DNA from: Nicotiana tabacum
Taxonomy: Eukaryota > Streptophyta > Magnoliopsida > Solanales > Solanaceae
Reading direction: 5' to 3'
NCBI RefSeq assembly: GCF_000715075.1
Contig: NC_134102.1
Location: 103,655,501-103,719,500, forward strand
Length of the DNA: 64,000 bases
The notes beneath the pieces are model-generated. The model was not told where the DNA came from, ran no database searches, and worked only from the letters and a program-made list of their open reading frames with translations. Shown here one piece after another: positions 23,884 through 36,400 of this stretch (the stretch's first letter is position 1; every line of letters starts with the position of its first letter). The position numbers were made by a program, and so were the translations under genes.

Positions 23884-24180
23884 AAGGCAGAGGGCATGGG
23901 TTCGAGTCTCACCGCCACCATTGTAAGAAAATAAAAGTTTTACATATTTGGCCAATGAAAAATGAATGAAACTTGCACGTGAGATTGCGTAGTGAAGAAA
24001 CAATTAAGTAAATAAAGTATGACTTCAACATGGTATCAAAGTAGGAAGATGTTCTGTTTCGAGTCTCACTGCCACCCATTATAAAAAATAAATCACGTGC
24101 ATAACCAATAAAAAAAAATAAAGCATACACGTAAAGTGACGTGTTGAAGAGATAAATAAATAAAAACATGCTTTGATACC
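23871..24180 (+). repeat. Tandem duplication of a ~155-bp retroelement leader
   Basis: Both copies start CATGGTATCA(G/A)AG and contain TTCGAGTCTCAC(C/T)GCCACC, then CACGTG(A/C) and a TTGAAGA/GTGAAGA AATAAATA block. The second copy starts at 24030. An inverted CTTTGATACCATG follows at 24173. Confidence 0.65.
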
Positions 24181-24183
24181 ATG

Positions 24184-24450
24184 TTTTAAATCCTACGGAA
24201 GAAGCATGCGTATCTACTTAGAAAAATAGCTACAATCAAATAAGAAATTGGATTATTACTTTGATATGTGATTGTTATTTTTATTTGCTAATTTATGTTT
24301 TATGTAGAAGTGCAGAATCAAATGATCAACAAAAAACTCAAAATCTCTTCTTTTCTTCTGTTTTGTTGATATAACTCGTCGAATGATTCCCCAGAAGATG
24401 AGTGGAGGTAAAAGTTCATCCCGGCGCTTACAAAGGTTAAAATTAATTTT
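24184..24450. other. Unassigned AT-rich spacer
   Basis: No genes, LTR ends or repeats are recognised between the duplicated leader and the minisatellite. Confidence 0.4.
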
Positions 24451-24562
24451 ATGGAACATTATCGAAAAATGATGAGGAGAAAAATGTGTCCACCGAAAAT
24501 TGAGTCAAAGAAAGAATGGATGAGAAGACAAATGTATATGTCGAAAATAGAGACAAAGAAAG
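24451..24562 (+). repeat. Coding-like 45-48 bp minisatellite, left part
   Basis: Units run between AAAGAAAG blocks and read in one frame as RRKMCPPKIESKKEWM and RRQMYMSKIETKK. An ATG opens at 24451. The array is interrupted by the solo LTR and continues at 27584-27690. I recognise no family. Confidence 0.65.
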
Positions 24563-27500
24563 TGTCACGACCCAAAATTTATCTAGTTGTGATGGAACCT
24601 AACTCAACCCGCCAAGTAAGCCAATTAACAACTATCTAATTTAAATGAGATTTATTAAAAAAAGAAATGATAATAAAACTGCTTTTATACAAGAATTCCC
24701 AATGACTGGTAGTACAAATCACGAGCTTCTAAGATTAGAATTTTCAAAGATGGCATGAAATAAATAATTACATCATCTGTTCGAAATGTACATGAACAGA
24801 TTTTTATAAATCTAAGGCATCCATGAACAAGAGGCAACTACCACTGGAACGCAAGTACGTCTTCAAATCCAGCTCCCGTCAATCACAGCAACATCAGCAT
24901 CCAACATCTGCACGCAAGGTGCAGAATTATAGTATGAGTACAACCGACCTCATGTACTCAATAAGTAACAAACCTAATTTTAAGTTGAAAGTAGTGACGA
25001 GCTGGGACAAGGTTCAGGGTCCAACTCCAATAACCATCAACAATTCATAGCAATATGATAAAGACGGTACAAGAAATAATTCAGCTGGTTCACAATTATG
25101 AAAAATAGGCATGCTTTTCAAGTATATCAGTGAAAACCCAAATCTTTTACCGAAATTACCAAAATATGAGTACGTTTATAAAACAATATTTTTTCCCAAA
25201 ACTTTCAACAGGTAAATGTTTCATTTTCAAATGGCACGAGGAAAATACATCCATATGCCTACATGTCAATATGTATGAGAAGTCATGAATGACGTGATAC
25301 CGCGCAACATGAGGAAAATATATCTTTATGCTTGTATGTAAAGTGTGCATGTCGAATGCGATGCAACTCAGTGATAAAACCATATGCATACTCTCAGAAT
25401 ATCAATTCACTCAGCCCTCCCAATCACTCAGTCCTCCCAATCACTCGGCACTCGCACTCAGTAGGTACATGCGCTCACTAGGGGTGTGTACAGACTTCGT
25501 AGGGGCTCCTTCAGCCCAAGCGCTATAACAAGCCAATTATGGCATAAATCAATAAAACATGTTGCGGCGTGCAGCCCGATCCTATCAATATCCTTATCAG
25601 ATCCTCGGCCTCACTCAGTCATCAATATCTCCAGTCTCTCGGGCTCACGATGTCATAAAAACCAGCATAAAATGATGATGTGATGTATCAATAAATGGTA
25701 ACAGAGACTGAGATATGATATGCAAATGAATGCGTATGACTGAGTATGTAATTGCAATGTAAGCAAATAACTCAACAGCAGAAATGACCTCAGTGGGTCC
25801 CAATAGGATAAGCATATAGCCTAAACATGGTTTCTAACATGGATCACAGCTCAATTACTCTAGCACGTAGATATTTCATAGATACAAATAAGATTAGGTA
25901 ACTACACAATACCACAGAAATAATCGAGTCACGATTCACACGGTGCACGCCCACACGCCCGTCACCTAGCATGTGCGTCACCTCCACACCAAACACATAT
26001 CACTTATATTCAGGGGTTCATACCCTCAGCACCAAGTTTAGAAGTATTACTTACCTCGAACAAGCCAAATCCAACATCTAGCAAGCCAAATGATGCTCCA
26101 AAAATGCTATCCCGCGTGTACCGACCTCCGAACGGCTCGAAACTAGCCAAAAGCAACTCAAATACGTCAAATAAAGTCTAAGGAAGCAATTCCAATTGAT
26201 AATGATCGAATCTTTAATCAAAAGCCCAAAAGTCCAACCAGGGCCCGCACCTCAAAACTCGACAAAACTTATAAAATCCGATAACCCATTCAATTAGAGT
26301 CCAACCATACTAGTTTCACTCAAATCCGACTCCGAATCGACATTCAAAACTTTTAGGCTAACATCCCCAATTTTCTCTTTAAAACTCATAATCCAATTAC
26401 CAAAAATGAAGATAAAATCACGAAATATAATCAAACCGAGTGTAAAACACTTACCCCAATTCATGTGGTAAAAATCGCTTCCAGAATCGTCTCAATCCGA
26501 GATTTATAACTCCAAATATGAATGAAATGACCAAACCCTCGATAATATAGTTTCTGCCTAGCACTGTTCGTAAATGCGAACCAATAGTCGTACCTGCGAC
26601 TTCCGCTTTTGCGGTAAATGCCTCGCACCTGCGAGAATTCACTGAAGACCAGCCCATTGCACTTGCGAAATTTCTTTGCTTCTGCGCACACGCAGGTGCG
26701 ACAACCTCGTACGCTTCTGCGCCACACACCTGCTTCTGTGGCTAATATCTCCCATCTGCGCGCACGCAGGTGCGCTACAAAAATTTGTTTCTGCGGTCTT
26801 CCTCACCCAGCTCTCACCTCGCTTCTGCGACCAATTGTATGTATCTGCGGACTCGCATCTGCGTCCATTCTTCCGCAGATGCGGAGCACCAAAACCAGCA
26901 TACCTTCAGCAATGCAACATGAAATGAAAATGATCTGAACCTCGTCCGAAACTCACTCGGGCCACTTGGGACCCCGTCCAAATATGCCAACAAGTCCCAT
27001 AACGTAACACGGACCTACTCGAGGCAACATAACAACATCAAAATGACGAATCGCACCTCAAATCGAATTTAATGAACTCCTTTCAACTTCCAAATCTCGC
27101 GCCGAAACATATCAAATCAACTCGGAATGAACTCAAATTTTGTACTCAAGTCCCAAATAACATAACGAAACTGTTCCAATTCCCGGAACTACAATCCGAA
27201 TCCGATATCCACAAAGTCAACTCCCGGTCAAACTTATGAACTTTCCAATTCTTCAAATTTCCAACTTTCGCCAATTAGCGCTGAATCCTTCTAGAAATAT
27301 CCAAATGCAAATCCGGTCATACACCCAAGTCCAAAATCATAATCCGGACCTAACGGAACCATCAAAACTCCGTCTCGGGCTAAAATTCACAAAAGTCAAA
27401 CTTGGTCAACTCTTCCAACTCAAAGCTTAAATCATGAAATTCATTCTTCCAAATCGATTCCGGATAACCTAAAAAACAAAACTGACGATTCACATAAGTC

Positions 27501-27583
27501 ATAATACATCATACGGAGTTACTCATGCCCTCAAACTACCGAGCGAAGTGCAATTTCTCGAAACGATCGGTCAGTTCATTACT
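24563..27583 (-). mobile_element. Solo gypsy LTR, 3.0 kb, target duplication GAAAG
   Basis: It begins TGTCACGACCC and ends TTCATTACT (expected TTACA). It is flanked by perfect GAAAG copies (24558-24562 and 27584-27588) and has no PBS or PPT, so it is a solo LTR left by recombination. It includes a CGCA/TGCGG block (26555-26890) and a CTGCACGCAAGGTGCAG hairpin (about 24908). Open frames inside it (for example 26451-26938) come from the CGCA block. Confidence 0.9.
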
Positions 27584-27690
27584 GAAAGAAAGGACGAGAA
27601 AAACTTGTCTACCGAAAATAGAGCCAAAGAAAGAAGGATGGCGAGAAAAACGTATCAGCCAAAAATACGGCCAAAGAAAGAAAGCAAAAA
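27584..27690 (+). repeat. Coding-like minisatellite, right part
   Basis: It continues the 24451-24562 array with units reading RTRKTCLPKIEPKKEGW and a more diverged one. Its unit joins the left part through the GAAAG duplication. Confidence 0.65.
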
Positions 27691-28828
27691 AATTAACAAT
27701 AAAAAATATATTGAGCGTTGTTCTCCATGCATAGTTATTTTACAAGAGATAAGCGAGTCTCAACCATGGAATTTAAATATTATATCGGAGCACATCAATA
27801 CAAGGGCCGTATCGAAACCTGGCTCTAATATTGTGCAACTCGGTTGAGCTTCCCACCCCTCTTTTTTATTTTTTCCTTTGGAAAAGAGCTATCTTTAAAG
27901 CAATTTTCTTTTTATTTCGCTAATGAATTTATTGTAGATTTCAGAAAATATCAATTTTATTTCTTTCACCCTAAAACTTAAATATTTTCATTATCATACT
28001 CCAAGAGTCCAAGTCCTTTTTTTCCTTTTTAGATGAATGAAGGGCAAGCTGTCCTTCATTGTAAAGGGAGGTCAGCAATTATATTTTTATTTCTGAGAAA
28101 TAATTTTCCTATACTTTTATCTATGAAGATGATAGTCAACTTGAAAAGAAAAAGAACTACAAAGATCGAAGTTTCTCTTTTATGACTTCTATTTCAATAG
28201 ATTCCTTAATCTAACTCTTCACCCGTGAAATATTTAAATGGCCTTCAAACTTCAAATCCTTGTAGGTTCACAAGAAATCGCCAAAAATATAAACTGTATT
28301 GCCTCACGTTATGGTATAATCCTATAACTTCACAACCTACGTTTGTTGGGAGGATATTTTGCGATAGTTTCTTAGTAGCAATACAAAGGAAAGCATAAAG
28401 GAAGAAAGTAATAGTAGAGCAGATAATGACTATAGTATTTCTTTTGTTCATCTTTTCTTTTCCCTTTTAAGAAAGTAAAAAGTGAAGGGTGAATTACCTT
28501 CTCAAGGAAAAAGCCTCCCATTACATTACACTTTTTTTTTCTTTTCTTTTCTTTTTTTTACTACTCAGAACAGAAGAACTTTGACTAACGAATTTACACC
28601 AATTGTCTTTTTGAAAAGCTATGGCCATTGTACGAATGTAGTCGAGCAAATGGAAGCTCCAAAATTAGGAACTAGCATTTGTTAGGAGGTTCCCAAATTG
28701 CTGAGTATACACAAGACACAGTTTACAACAGATATTGCCAGATTGCAATTAGGTTTCCAATTAAATCACCGCAACCAAGTTATACGACAACATCATCAAG
28801 AACATCCCTTAGGATGTGTATAGTTTTA
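27691..28828. other. Gene-poor spacer
   Basis: AT-rich sequence with T tracts (27862-27915, 28530-28560). No gene, LTR or MITE is recognised. Confidence 0.4.
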
Positions 28829-29118
28829 CTAGATGCAGAATTTTGGGTCATTGGCTGGACGATACACGAACCGGTCTAACTGTGTGGGAATGCCCAGAAG
28901 GATGATTATAGCTGAACTTCACACCCGATTTTCCATCTAATATATGTTTGCAGTGTTCATGGAAGCTCCTAATGGATCTCGCAAGGCATGCATCCCAACG
29001 ATCACTCTCTGGCATTGTCTCTGCCACTTTGCATTGTAAATGCCCCTTGAGTTTGTGAATGCCTGATAATTTAGAACTTCCCCAGATTTAGTTATACAAA
29101 GAACAACAACCTCAGCAC
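28829..29118 (-). pseudogene. Ole e 1 / pollen-allergen-and-extensin-like gene, last exon with two frameshifts
   Basis: On the minus strand a splice acceptor (TTGTTGCAG, 29119-29127) leads into GAEVVVLCITKSGEVLNYQA and TNSRGIY. A frameshift near 29038 follows, then VAETMPESDRWDACLARSI, SFHEHCK and SGVKFSYNHPSGHSHTVR. A second frameshift near 28866 leads to FVYRPANDPKFCI and a stop at 28829-28831. Motif order and Cys positions match the plant Ole e 1-like cell-wall/secreted family. The exon with the signal peptide is not found in the next ~900 bp. A SINE lies 390 bp upstream on the opposite strand. The two shifts and missing first exon argue for a pseudogene. Confidence 0.7.
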
Positions 29119-29127
29119 CTGCAACAA

Positions 29128-29494
29128 GAAACAAGATGAACACCCTCAAGTAGTGACACCAAAATATGAATCTATTTGTGTATCTATAGCACATGATTTT
29201 GTAACAGATAATGTTTTATTGATCGTTGATACAGCATCAATGCTCGAAATCACCTTAACCAGCAGAAAATTTAGCCGAGCAAACCTCAAAGTTGCATGTA
29301 AATCAGACATAATGCCAGACAATTTATGTCCCAAATTGTCCATTGTAAAGTACAAATAGTTGGTTTTTGGCCTTCTTTGCTCTTATAGTACTAATAAAAA
29401 TTGTCCTGGAGATATCTCATCTCGAAAGAGAAAAAACAACACCAGAATCTTGAGAAGTAGAGGCGGAAAGGAAAAGCAAACTAATTTAATACCA
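29128..29494. other. Spacer upstream of the Ole e 1-like fragment
   Basis: A ~70-codon open frame exists on each strand with no recognisable motif. I looked for a signal-peptide exon on the minus strand and did not find one. Confidence 0.35.
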
Positions 29495-29510
29495 TTATAA
29501 GTTAATCTTA

Positions 29511-29691
29511 AGAAGGGCAGCCTTCGTATAACTAGTAAAGTTGTTGCCATGTGACCAAGACGTCACGGGTTCGAGCCTGGGAAACAGTCTCTTGCAGAAA
29601 TATAAGGTAAGATTGCGTACAATAGACTCATATAGTCCGGCCCTTCCCGGACCCCACGCATAGCAGAAACTTAGTGCATCGGGCTGCGCTT
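29511..29691 (+). mobile_element. TS/SolS-type SINE with target duplication
   Basis: The head is tRNA-derived: an A-box-like AACTAGTAAAGTTGTTGCC and a B box GGTTCGAGCCT (about 29569). The body has the family-typical CCTTCCCGGACCCC and GTGCATCGGGCTGC. The flanks are a 16-bp duplication, TTATAAGTTAATCTTA (29495-29510) and TTATAAGCTACTCTTA (29692-29707), with two mismatches. Confidence 0.9.
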
Positions 29692-29707
29692 TTATAAGCT
29701 ACTCTTA

Positions 29708-30045
29708 AAGTAGATAATGACAATTCAAAATACTTGGGAATTTATCCTTTACACCGGAAAAGAGAAGTTTTGTTACAACCTCAAGTTTCTCCTTTAACCT
29801 GCCACTATACAAATCAGAGCACATTCTACACAAGAAGCTCGAGGTGCTAACAGCACCTAACTATAAAACCCTCCCATGGAATAAAGTTTCTGGAAAAAAA
29901 GAGTTTGAAACAGGACAGCCCATGAATTCAGTTTTCCACCATGTTCCTGCAGCAGCTAAGTAAGAAGCAACCACGATGACAATCCTGGTAGAAAACACAT
30001 GCAACTGCTCAACATTGTAGTCTATCACTTAAATGATCTGAGCTA
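29708..30045. other. Spacer before the Ogre-type element
   Basis: Nothing recognisable. It ends with CATAA (30046-30050), the left target duplication of the next element. Confidence 0.5.
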
Positions 30046-30050
30046 CATAA

Positions 30051-32332
30051 TGTCACACCTCCTTTTTCCCCGGGGATAGGGAGTATTTTCAATTTAAGTG
30101 ACATTATTCGAAATGAGATTATTTATTTATTCAGAGTCGCCACTTGGAATAATTTATGGTGTCCCAAGTCACCGATTTATTTTAGAATCCCAAATCGAGA
30201 AAAATTGACTCTTATTTATGGTCTGCGAACACAGAAGACCGGGTAAGGAATTCTGTTAACCCAAGAGAAGGTGTGAGGCACTCCCGAGTTCCGTGGTTTT
30301 AGCACGGTCGCTCAACTATTAATAATTGACCTAGTTATCTGATTTAATACATGTTTTAAACCTATATGTGCATTTTAATTCCTTTTACCGCTTTTATTAC
30401 ATTACTGCATTTTAAACTTTTATGGAATTAATATGAGACGAGTTACGTTGTCGTACACTCGTTGTTTATACACATCGCAAATCGCGTCACGTGAAACGCA
30501 CCCGAAATCTATAACGTGTTTCATTTTATTTATTATTGTTTGAAGTTGTGGTCGAGTCACGTGAAACGCACACTCGAATTGGGGATTACGTATCGTGACC
30601 ATGCCACGGGAACCGTACTCACAGTCACGATGATTTATTATTAATCGCGCCTAAAGCAAGCTACGATGTTCGAATATTATTTATTTTCCTAAGATTTGAG
30701 ATTAGTGAGGCCATGAATTATGAAATCAATTGTGAAAAGGATCAGCTTTTGCTCTTAATTATTCTGACCTAGATAACTTAAAATTGATCATAGCACAATT
30801 GGCTTTTTAAAGCTAATTAGTGAGTATGCCCAGTTACTAGTTCATCAAGCTACTCCACTATCCATTAGTCATTTGCAGTAGTACATGTTTCATTAAGCAA
30901 AGCCCAACCACCGGGCTCAATCATCTTTTTTTTAAAGTCCAAACCTCATTTTTCAATTTCAACTAGCAGACACGGATCTTATCCCCAAAGTTCAAATATT
31001 CACTACGTACCCAAAAATCATGTTTTCATCAATATTCATGTCAATCAAACAAGAAAGTAATAAAATTTAACAAAACTAATGAGACCTAACAATTAATACA
31101 GAAAAAAAAATATTTCAATCTTCATGAACCTAAATAAGATCAAATTATATATTCAAGCATAATATCTTAACAAAACAATAATGGGAGAAATGAACCTTTA
31201 CAAGACTATTTTGAAGCTCGGATAATGGACAAGGATGCAAATGGAGTCTCGACCAAAATCGACAAACGGAGCTCGAACTCGACGACTCAACTTTGGAGCT
31301 ATTATTTTCTGTACAAAAGGGGACTGTTTTGCTGGGTTTTTGGCTCGTTTTTGTCGTGCTTTTCAGCTTGGTTTTCAGTTGATTTCGGGGTTAGAGTTTG
31401 GTGATGGATTGCTAGATTTTTCGAAAGAAAGCCGAAGAAAGAATGACACAAATAGAAATTCCCTTAATCCTAAAAGAAGAAAATGAATTTCTCTCAATTC
31501 CCTTCTCCCTCTTTTTTTCTTCTCTCCCTCCCCCCTTTTTTCCCCTCACATTTCTCTTCTATTTATAGAAAAATAATTTCAGAATTTTCAGATTTTTTTT
31601 TGTTTATTTTTTATTTTTAATTAAAAAGAATTTTCACTTCCCATTTTTTATTTTTTTAAAAAAATAATTCCCCACTTTCATTTACTTTTATTTTTTAATT
31701 TCTTACTTTTTTTTACTTTTATTATATTTAAATTCCCACTTTTATACTTTTCTTTTTTTATTTCCCACTTATTTTACTTTTCTTTTTTTATTTCCCACTT
31801 ATTTTACTTTTTTTTTTAAAACAATTTCAGCTACCCTTACTTTTATTTTTTAATTCCAACTTTCTTTTACTTTTCATTTTTTAAAATTTCAACATTTTTT
31901 TACTTTTATTTTTTTAATTTTCCACTTTCTTTTACTTTTATTTTTTTAATTTTCCACTTTCTTTTACTTTTTTTTATTAAACAATTTCTACCAACTTTTA
32001 CTTTACTTTTTAATTTTATATTTCTACTTTTATTATTTTTTAATTCCCATCCGAAATTGGTTTTAAAAAAAATAATTTTTATTTATTTTCGGTTTTTAAT
32101 TCATTTTATTTAAAAATAAAGATAAAAATAAAAATAATACTAATAGTAATAATTGAACTTTTAAATTATTATTAATTTTTACCCTATATAAAAAAAATGT
32201 AACAAAGCTAAAAATATATATTTTTAAATTATTATTAACAAAGCTAAAAAAATATATATTAAAATTTCTGAAAATATTTACATAGTAGAAGGTGATAAAA
32301 ATTCAAATATAGTCAAAAATTAGGTGCTCACA
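30051..32332 (-). repeat. 3' LTR of the Ogre-type element
   Basis: Ends are TGTCACACCTCC and GGTGCTCACA. It has two TCACGTGAAACGCAC copies with G-box cores (30487, 30556) and a T-rich low-complexity stretch (31500-32060). Short frames inside it (30420-30602, 31235-31486) are not genes. Confidence 0.95.
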
Positions 32333-32347
32333 ACTGCCCCTCTTTGC
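32333..32347 (-). other. Polypurine tract
   Basis: On the minus strand GCAAAGAGGGGCAGT leads directly into the LTR start TGTGAGCACC, the usual arrangement in Tat/Ogre elements. Confidence 0.8.
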
Positions 32348-33056
32348 TTGGAAACATGAAGAGTTTTCAGGCAAAGACTAGGTGAGCCACATGACTAATT
32401 TTTGACCAAACCATTATTCAAAAGGAAATGAAATAAAAGATATGGTGCAACCGAGGCCTGGTTTTGGACAGCCTACATATCCCGGGTTATAGGGAAATCA
32501 GGTCGCGTGTTGTTCAAGGAGAATGGTGGAGTGATAAGTTGAGGAGTCGAGTGAGGTTCCGTCGAGGCTCCAGTCCGCGGTCCTGCCATTATATCAAAAT
32601 AAAAAACAAAAAAAACTAAACAAGCCTATCAGTTATGAGTTACAAGATTCCTATCCATGAGTCTTCAAAAACTTAATCTTGAGTCTTGACTGGTTCTTCA
32701 TGCAGACTCTGATCTAAACCTTGATGCTCGCTAGCTGTAGGTTCTAGTTCATTGTTCTATATCTACTTATAATCAAAACGGGACTCCAATGCTCGTGGCT
32801 TCAGTCATGTCTTTAGCATTCCACGTGTTTTCAATTGCTTTTGCATTTTGGATTCATTTATTTTTTATTTTCTTTTATTCTGAATTGAGACTTCTTCTTT
32901 TGGTCATCTCGAACCCTGTGCCTCGAGGTAAAACCTACTCAGACACCAAAACAAACAAACAAACAAAATATTTTGCCCCAGTTTGCACTAGAAAAATTTC
33001 GTGAGTTATTGTAACAAAATTCTAAACTACTTCTTTATTGAAAGCAATAAAAGGTC

Positions 33057-35355
33057 GGGAGTGGTGTATCCTGAAAAAGTCATATTTTTTTTTTGGGATG
33101 GTGTTCTTTTATTGTCAAAAGGATGTCTCAACTAAGGATTGATGTACCTTATGTTGGGAAAATGTGGCCAGGGAATGTGATACCCTATATTGGCAAAGAT
33201 ATCGGGGAATGGTGTACCCTGCATTTAAGATCAAATCAACTAGGGAGTAGAGACCCTATATTGGAAAAAATGACTAGGGAGTGGAGACCCTATGTCTAAA
33301 ATAAAATCAACTCGGGAGTGGAGACCCTATGTTGGAAAAGCAAACCAGGGAGTGGAAACCCTATGTCTAAAATAATCATCAACTAGGGAATGGAGACCCT
33401 ATGTTGGAAAAGCAGACTAGGGAGTGGAGACCCTATGTCTAAAATCATCAACTAGGGAGTGGAGATCCTATGTTGGAAAAACAAACTAGGGAGTGAAGTC
33501 CCTATGTCTAAAAACATCAACTAGGGAGTAGAGACCCTATGTTGGAAACGCAGACTAGGGAGTGGAGACCCTATGTCAAAAATAATCATCAACTAGGGAG
33601 TGGAGACCATAGTTGAAAAAGCGACTAAGGACTGGAGACCCTATGTCTAAAATAATCATCAACTAGGGAATGGAGATCCTATGTTGGAAAAGAGACAAGG
33701 GAGTTGAGACCCTGTGTCTAAAATAAAATCAACTAGGGAGTGGAGACCCTATGTCTAAAATAAAATCAACTAGGGAGTGGAGACCCTATGTTGGAAAAGC
33801 AGACTAGGGAGTGGAGACCCTATGTCTAAAATAATCATCAATTAGGGAGTGGAGACCCTATGTTGGAAAAGCAGACTAGGGAGTAGAGACCCTATGTCTA
33901 AAATAAAATCAACTAGGGACTGGAGACCCTATGTTGGAAAAGAAGACTAGGGAGTGGAGACCCTATGTCTAAAATAATCATCAACTAGGGAGTGGAGACC
34001 CTATGTTGGAAAAGAGACTAGGGAGTGGAGACCCTATGTCTAAAATAAAATCAACTCGGGAGTGGAGACCCTATGTTGGAAAAGCAAACTAGGGAGTGGA
34101 GACCCTATGTCTAAAATAATCATCAACTAGGGAGTGGAGACCCTATGTTGGAAAAAAGCAGACTAGGGAGTGGAGACCCTATGTCTAAAATAATCATCAA
34201 CTAGGGAGTGGAGACCCTATGTTGGAAAATAGACTAGGGAGTGGAGACCCTATGTCTAAAATAAAATCAACTACGGAGTGGAGACCCTATGTTGAAAAAC
34301 CAGACTAGGGAGTGGAGACCCTATGTCTAAAAATATCAACTAGGGAGTGGAGACCCTATGTTGAAAAAGCAGACTAGGGAGTGGAGACCTTATGTCTAAA
34401 ATAATCATCAACTAGGGAATGGAGAGTCTAAAATCGAATCAACAAGGGAATGGAGACCCTATGTCTAAAATAAAATCAACTAGGGAGTGGAGACCCTATG
34501 TTTAAAACAATCATCAACTAGGGAGTGGAGACCCTATGTTGGAAATGCAGACTAGGGAGTGGAGACCCTATGTCTAAAAATATCAACTAGGGAGTAGAGA
34601 CCCTATGTTGGAAAAGCAGACTATGGAGTGGAGACCCTATGTCTAAAAACATCAACTAGGGAGTGGAGACCCTATGATGGAAAAGCAGACTAGGGAGTAG
34701 AGACCCTATGTCTAAAATAATCATCAACTAGAGAGTGGAGACCCTAGTTGGAAAAGAAGACTAGGGAGTGGAGACCCTATGTCTAAAATAATCATCAACT
34801 AGGGAGTGGAGACCTTATGTTGGAAACATCAACTAGGGAGTGGAGACCCTATGTCTAAAATAAAATAAACTCGGGAGTGGAGACCCTATGTTGGAAAAGC
34901 AGACTAGGTTATGGAGACCCTATGTCTAAAATAATCATCAACTAGGTAGTGAAGACCCTATGTTGGAAAAGCAGACTAGGGAGTAGAGACCCTATGTCTA
35001 AAATCATCAACTAGGGAGTGGAGATCCTATGTTGGAAAAACAAACTAGGGAGTGAAGTCCCTATGTCTAAAAACATCAACTAGGGAGTGGAGACCCTATG
35101 TTGGAAACACAGACTAGGGAGTGGAGACCCCATGTCTAAAATAATCATCAACTAGGGAGTGGAGACCCTATGTTGCAAAAGCGACTAGGGAGTGGTGACC
35201 CTATGTCTTAAAATAAAATCAACTAGGGAGTGTAGACCCTATGTTAGAAAAAAAAAGACTAGGGAGTGGAGACCCTATGTCTAAAATAATATCAACTAGG
35301 GAGTGGAAACTCTATGTTGGAAAATGCAACTAGGGATTGGAGACCCTATACTACC
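33057..35355. repeat. Tandem array of two alternating ~34/38-bp monomers
   Basis: The core TAGGGAGTGGAGACCCTATG recurs roughly sixty times. It is followed alternately by a short arm (TTGGAAAAGCAGAC) and a longer arm (TCTAAAATAATCATCAAC), giving a ~72-bp dimer. Units at 33057-33230 are diverged (GGGAATGTGATACCCTATAT type) and those from about 33240 are nearly uniform. There is no coding content. Confidence 0.95.
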
Positions 35356-36235
35356 ATGATTTGTTTTTTTTTATTTCTTTTTAATTTCAATATTTTTTTT
35401 AAGATAATGAGTAAAATGTGGGAAAGAGTTTGGAGAAGACTTCCCTTTTGGAGTAGTTGCTGCAAAACTGTTTCTAGCCTTTGCATAATTTCGTTTTGAT
35501 TGCACCTGCTTCTTACAAGATTGCTTTTGGATTGCACCTGTTTCCCTTTTTGTTTTTCAAACAAAGAATTTGTCAGTTTGAAATGGTGGTTGGTTTTGTG
35601 GCCTTGATTGTTTCAGTCACTTGGTCTCGGTCCTTTCAGTTGCAACTGGTTGTTTCCTGAATATCGGTTGCATTTCTAACCTCGAAGCACCTCTGGCTTT
35701 TCCGGACTTTGCCATGATGGTTAGTCACGTGGGACTTAACCTTTTCAACTTTTATTTTGCCCTTGTGGGCATTTGATTTTGAATTTTCTTTTTCAACAGT
35801 TTTTGATTTCGAAATATCGGCCAACATGGCAGTTGGAGTCAACTTGATGCCCCTGCCGAGATTGGGTGTCTTTTCTTTTGCATATTGGCTTGTATCAAGT
35901 GAGAACCCTCTAAATCAGTCCTACCTTCCCTTCTTTGTCTTAGTTTCGGAACAGAGTTAAACCGAAAGGGATTCAAAGAAAAGCAAACAATGGAATGGAC
36001 AAATGAATTTAGACAAGAGGTATCCCTTTCGGGGAAAAGAAAGAAGGACTTATCTGGCATGTATACAGACTTCAATGAACATGACATGCCTCTTGGACTA
36101 GATGCCTGATCTTTGTAAACTGTCTAACTCTCAAAAATTCATCACAACTCTTGCTTTGAGACTGAGAAACTTTGCTCAGGACTGTGTCGATGCCAGTGAC
36201 TGTGAGGATCCTCTTTTCGGTCAGTGGCGCCCTTT

Positions 36236-36400
36236 GCGGGTTTTCACCAGCTGGCCTCTCTCATTTCTCTTCTTACCATCGCCTTATAGTGCTCTTTGTG
36301 AGTTTTCACTAGCAAGACTCTCTCATTTTCGAATTTCTCTGCTTACCATCGCCTTATGGTGCCCGTGAGGTTTTCACCAATAAGACTCTCTCATTTTATT
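36236..36400. repeat. ~70-bp tandem repeat, about 2.5 units
   Basis: Units combine TTTTCACCA/TTTTCACTA, GACTCTCTCATTT and CTTACCATCGCCTTATRGTG. It lies within the Ogre-type element. Confidence 0.75.

Noticed and set aside
23880..23925. tRNA gene suggested by GGTTCGAGTCTCACCGCCACC
   Set aside because: Only a T-arm-like piece; no A box or cloverleaf. It is retroelement leader sequence next to a PBS.
26451..26938. Overlapping Cys/Arg-rich frames
   Set aside because: CpG-rich motif block of a solo LTR; no conserved protein features.
30051..32332. Solo LTR interpretation of the left Ogre-type LTR
   Set aside because: A partner LTR at 39678-41956 and matching CATAA flanks show one complete element.
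33057..35355. CRISPR-like regular repeats
   Set aside because: The 'spacers' are only two recurring sequences, repeats are imperfect, there are no cas genes, and the array lies inside a plant retrotransposon.
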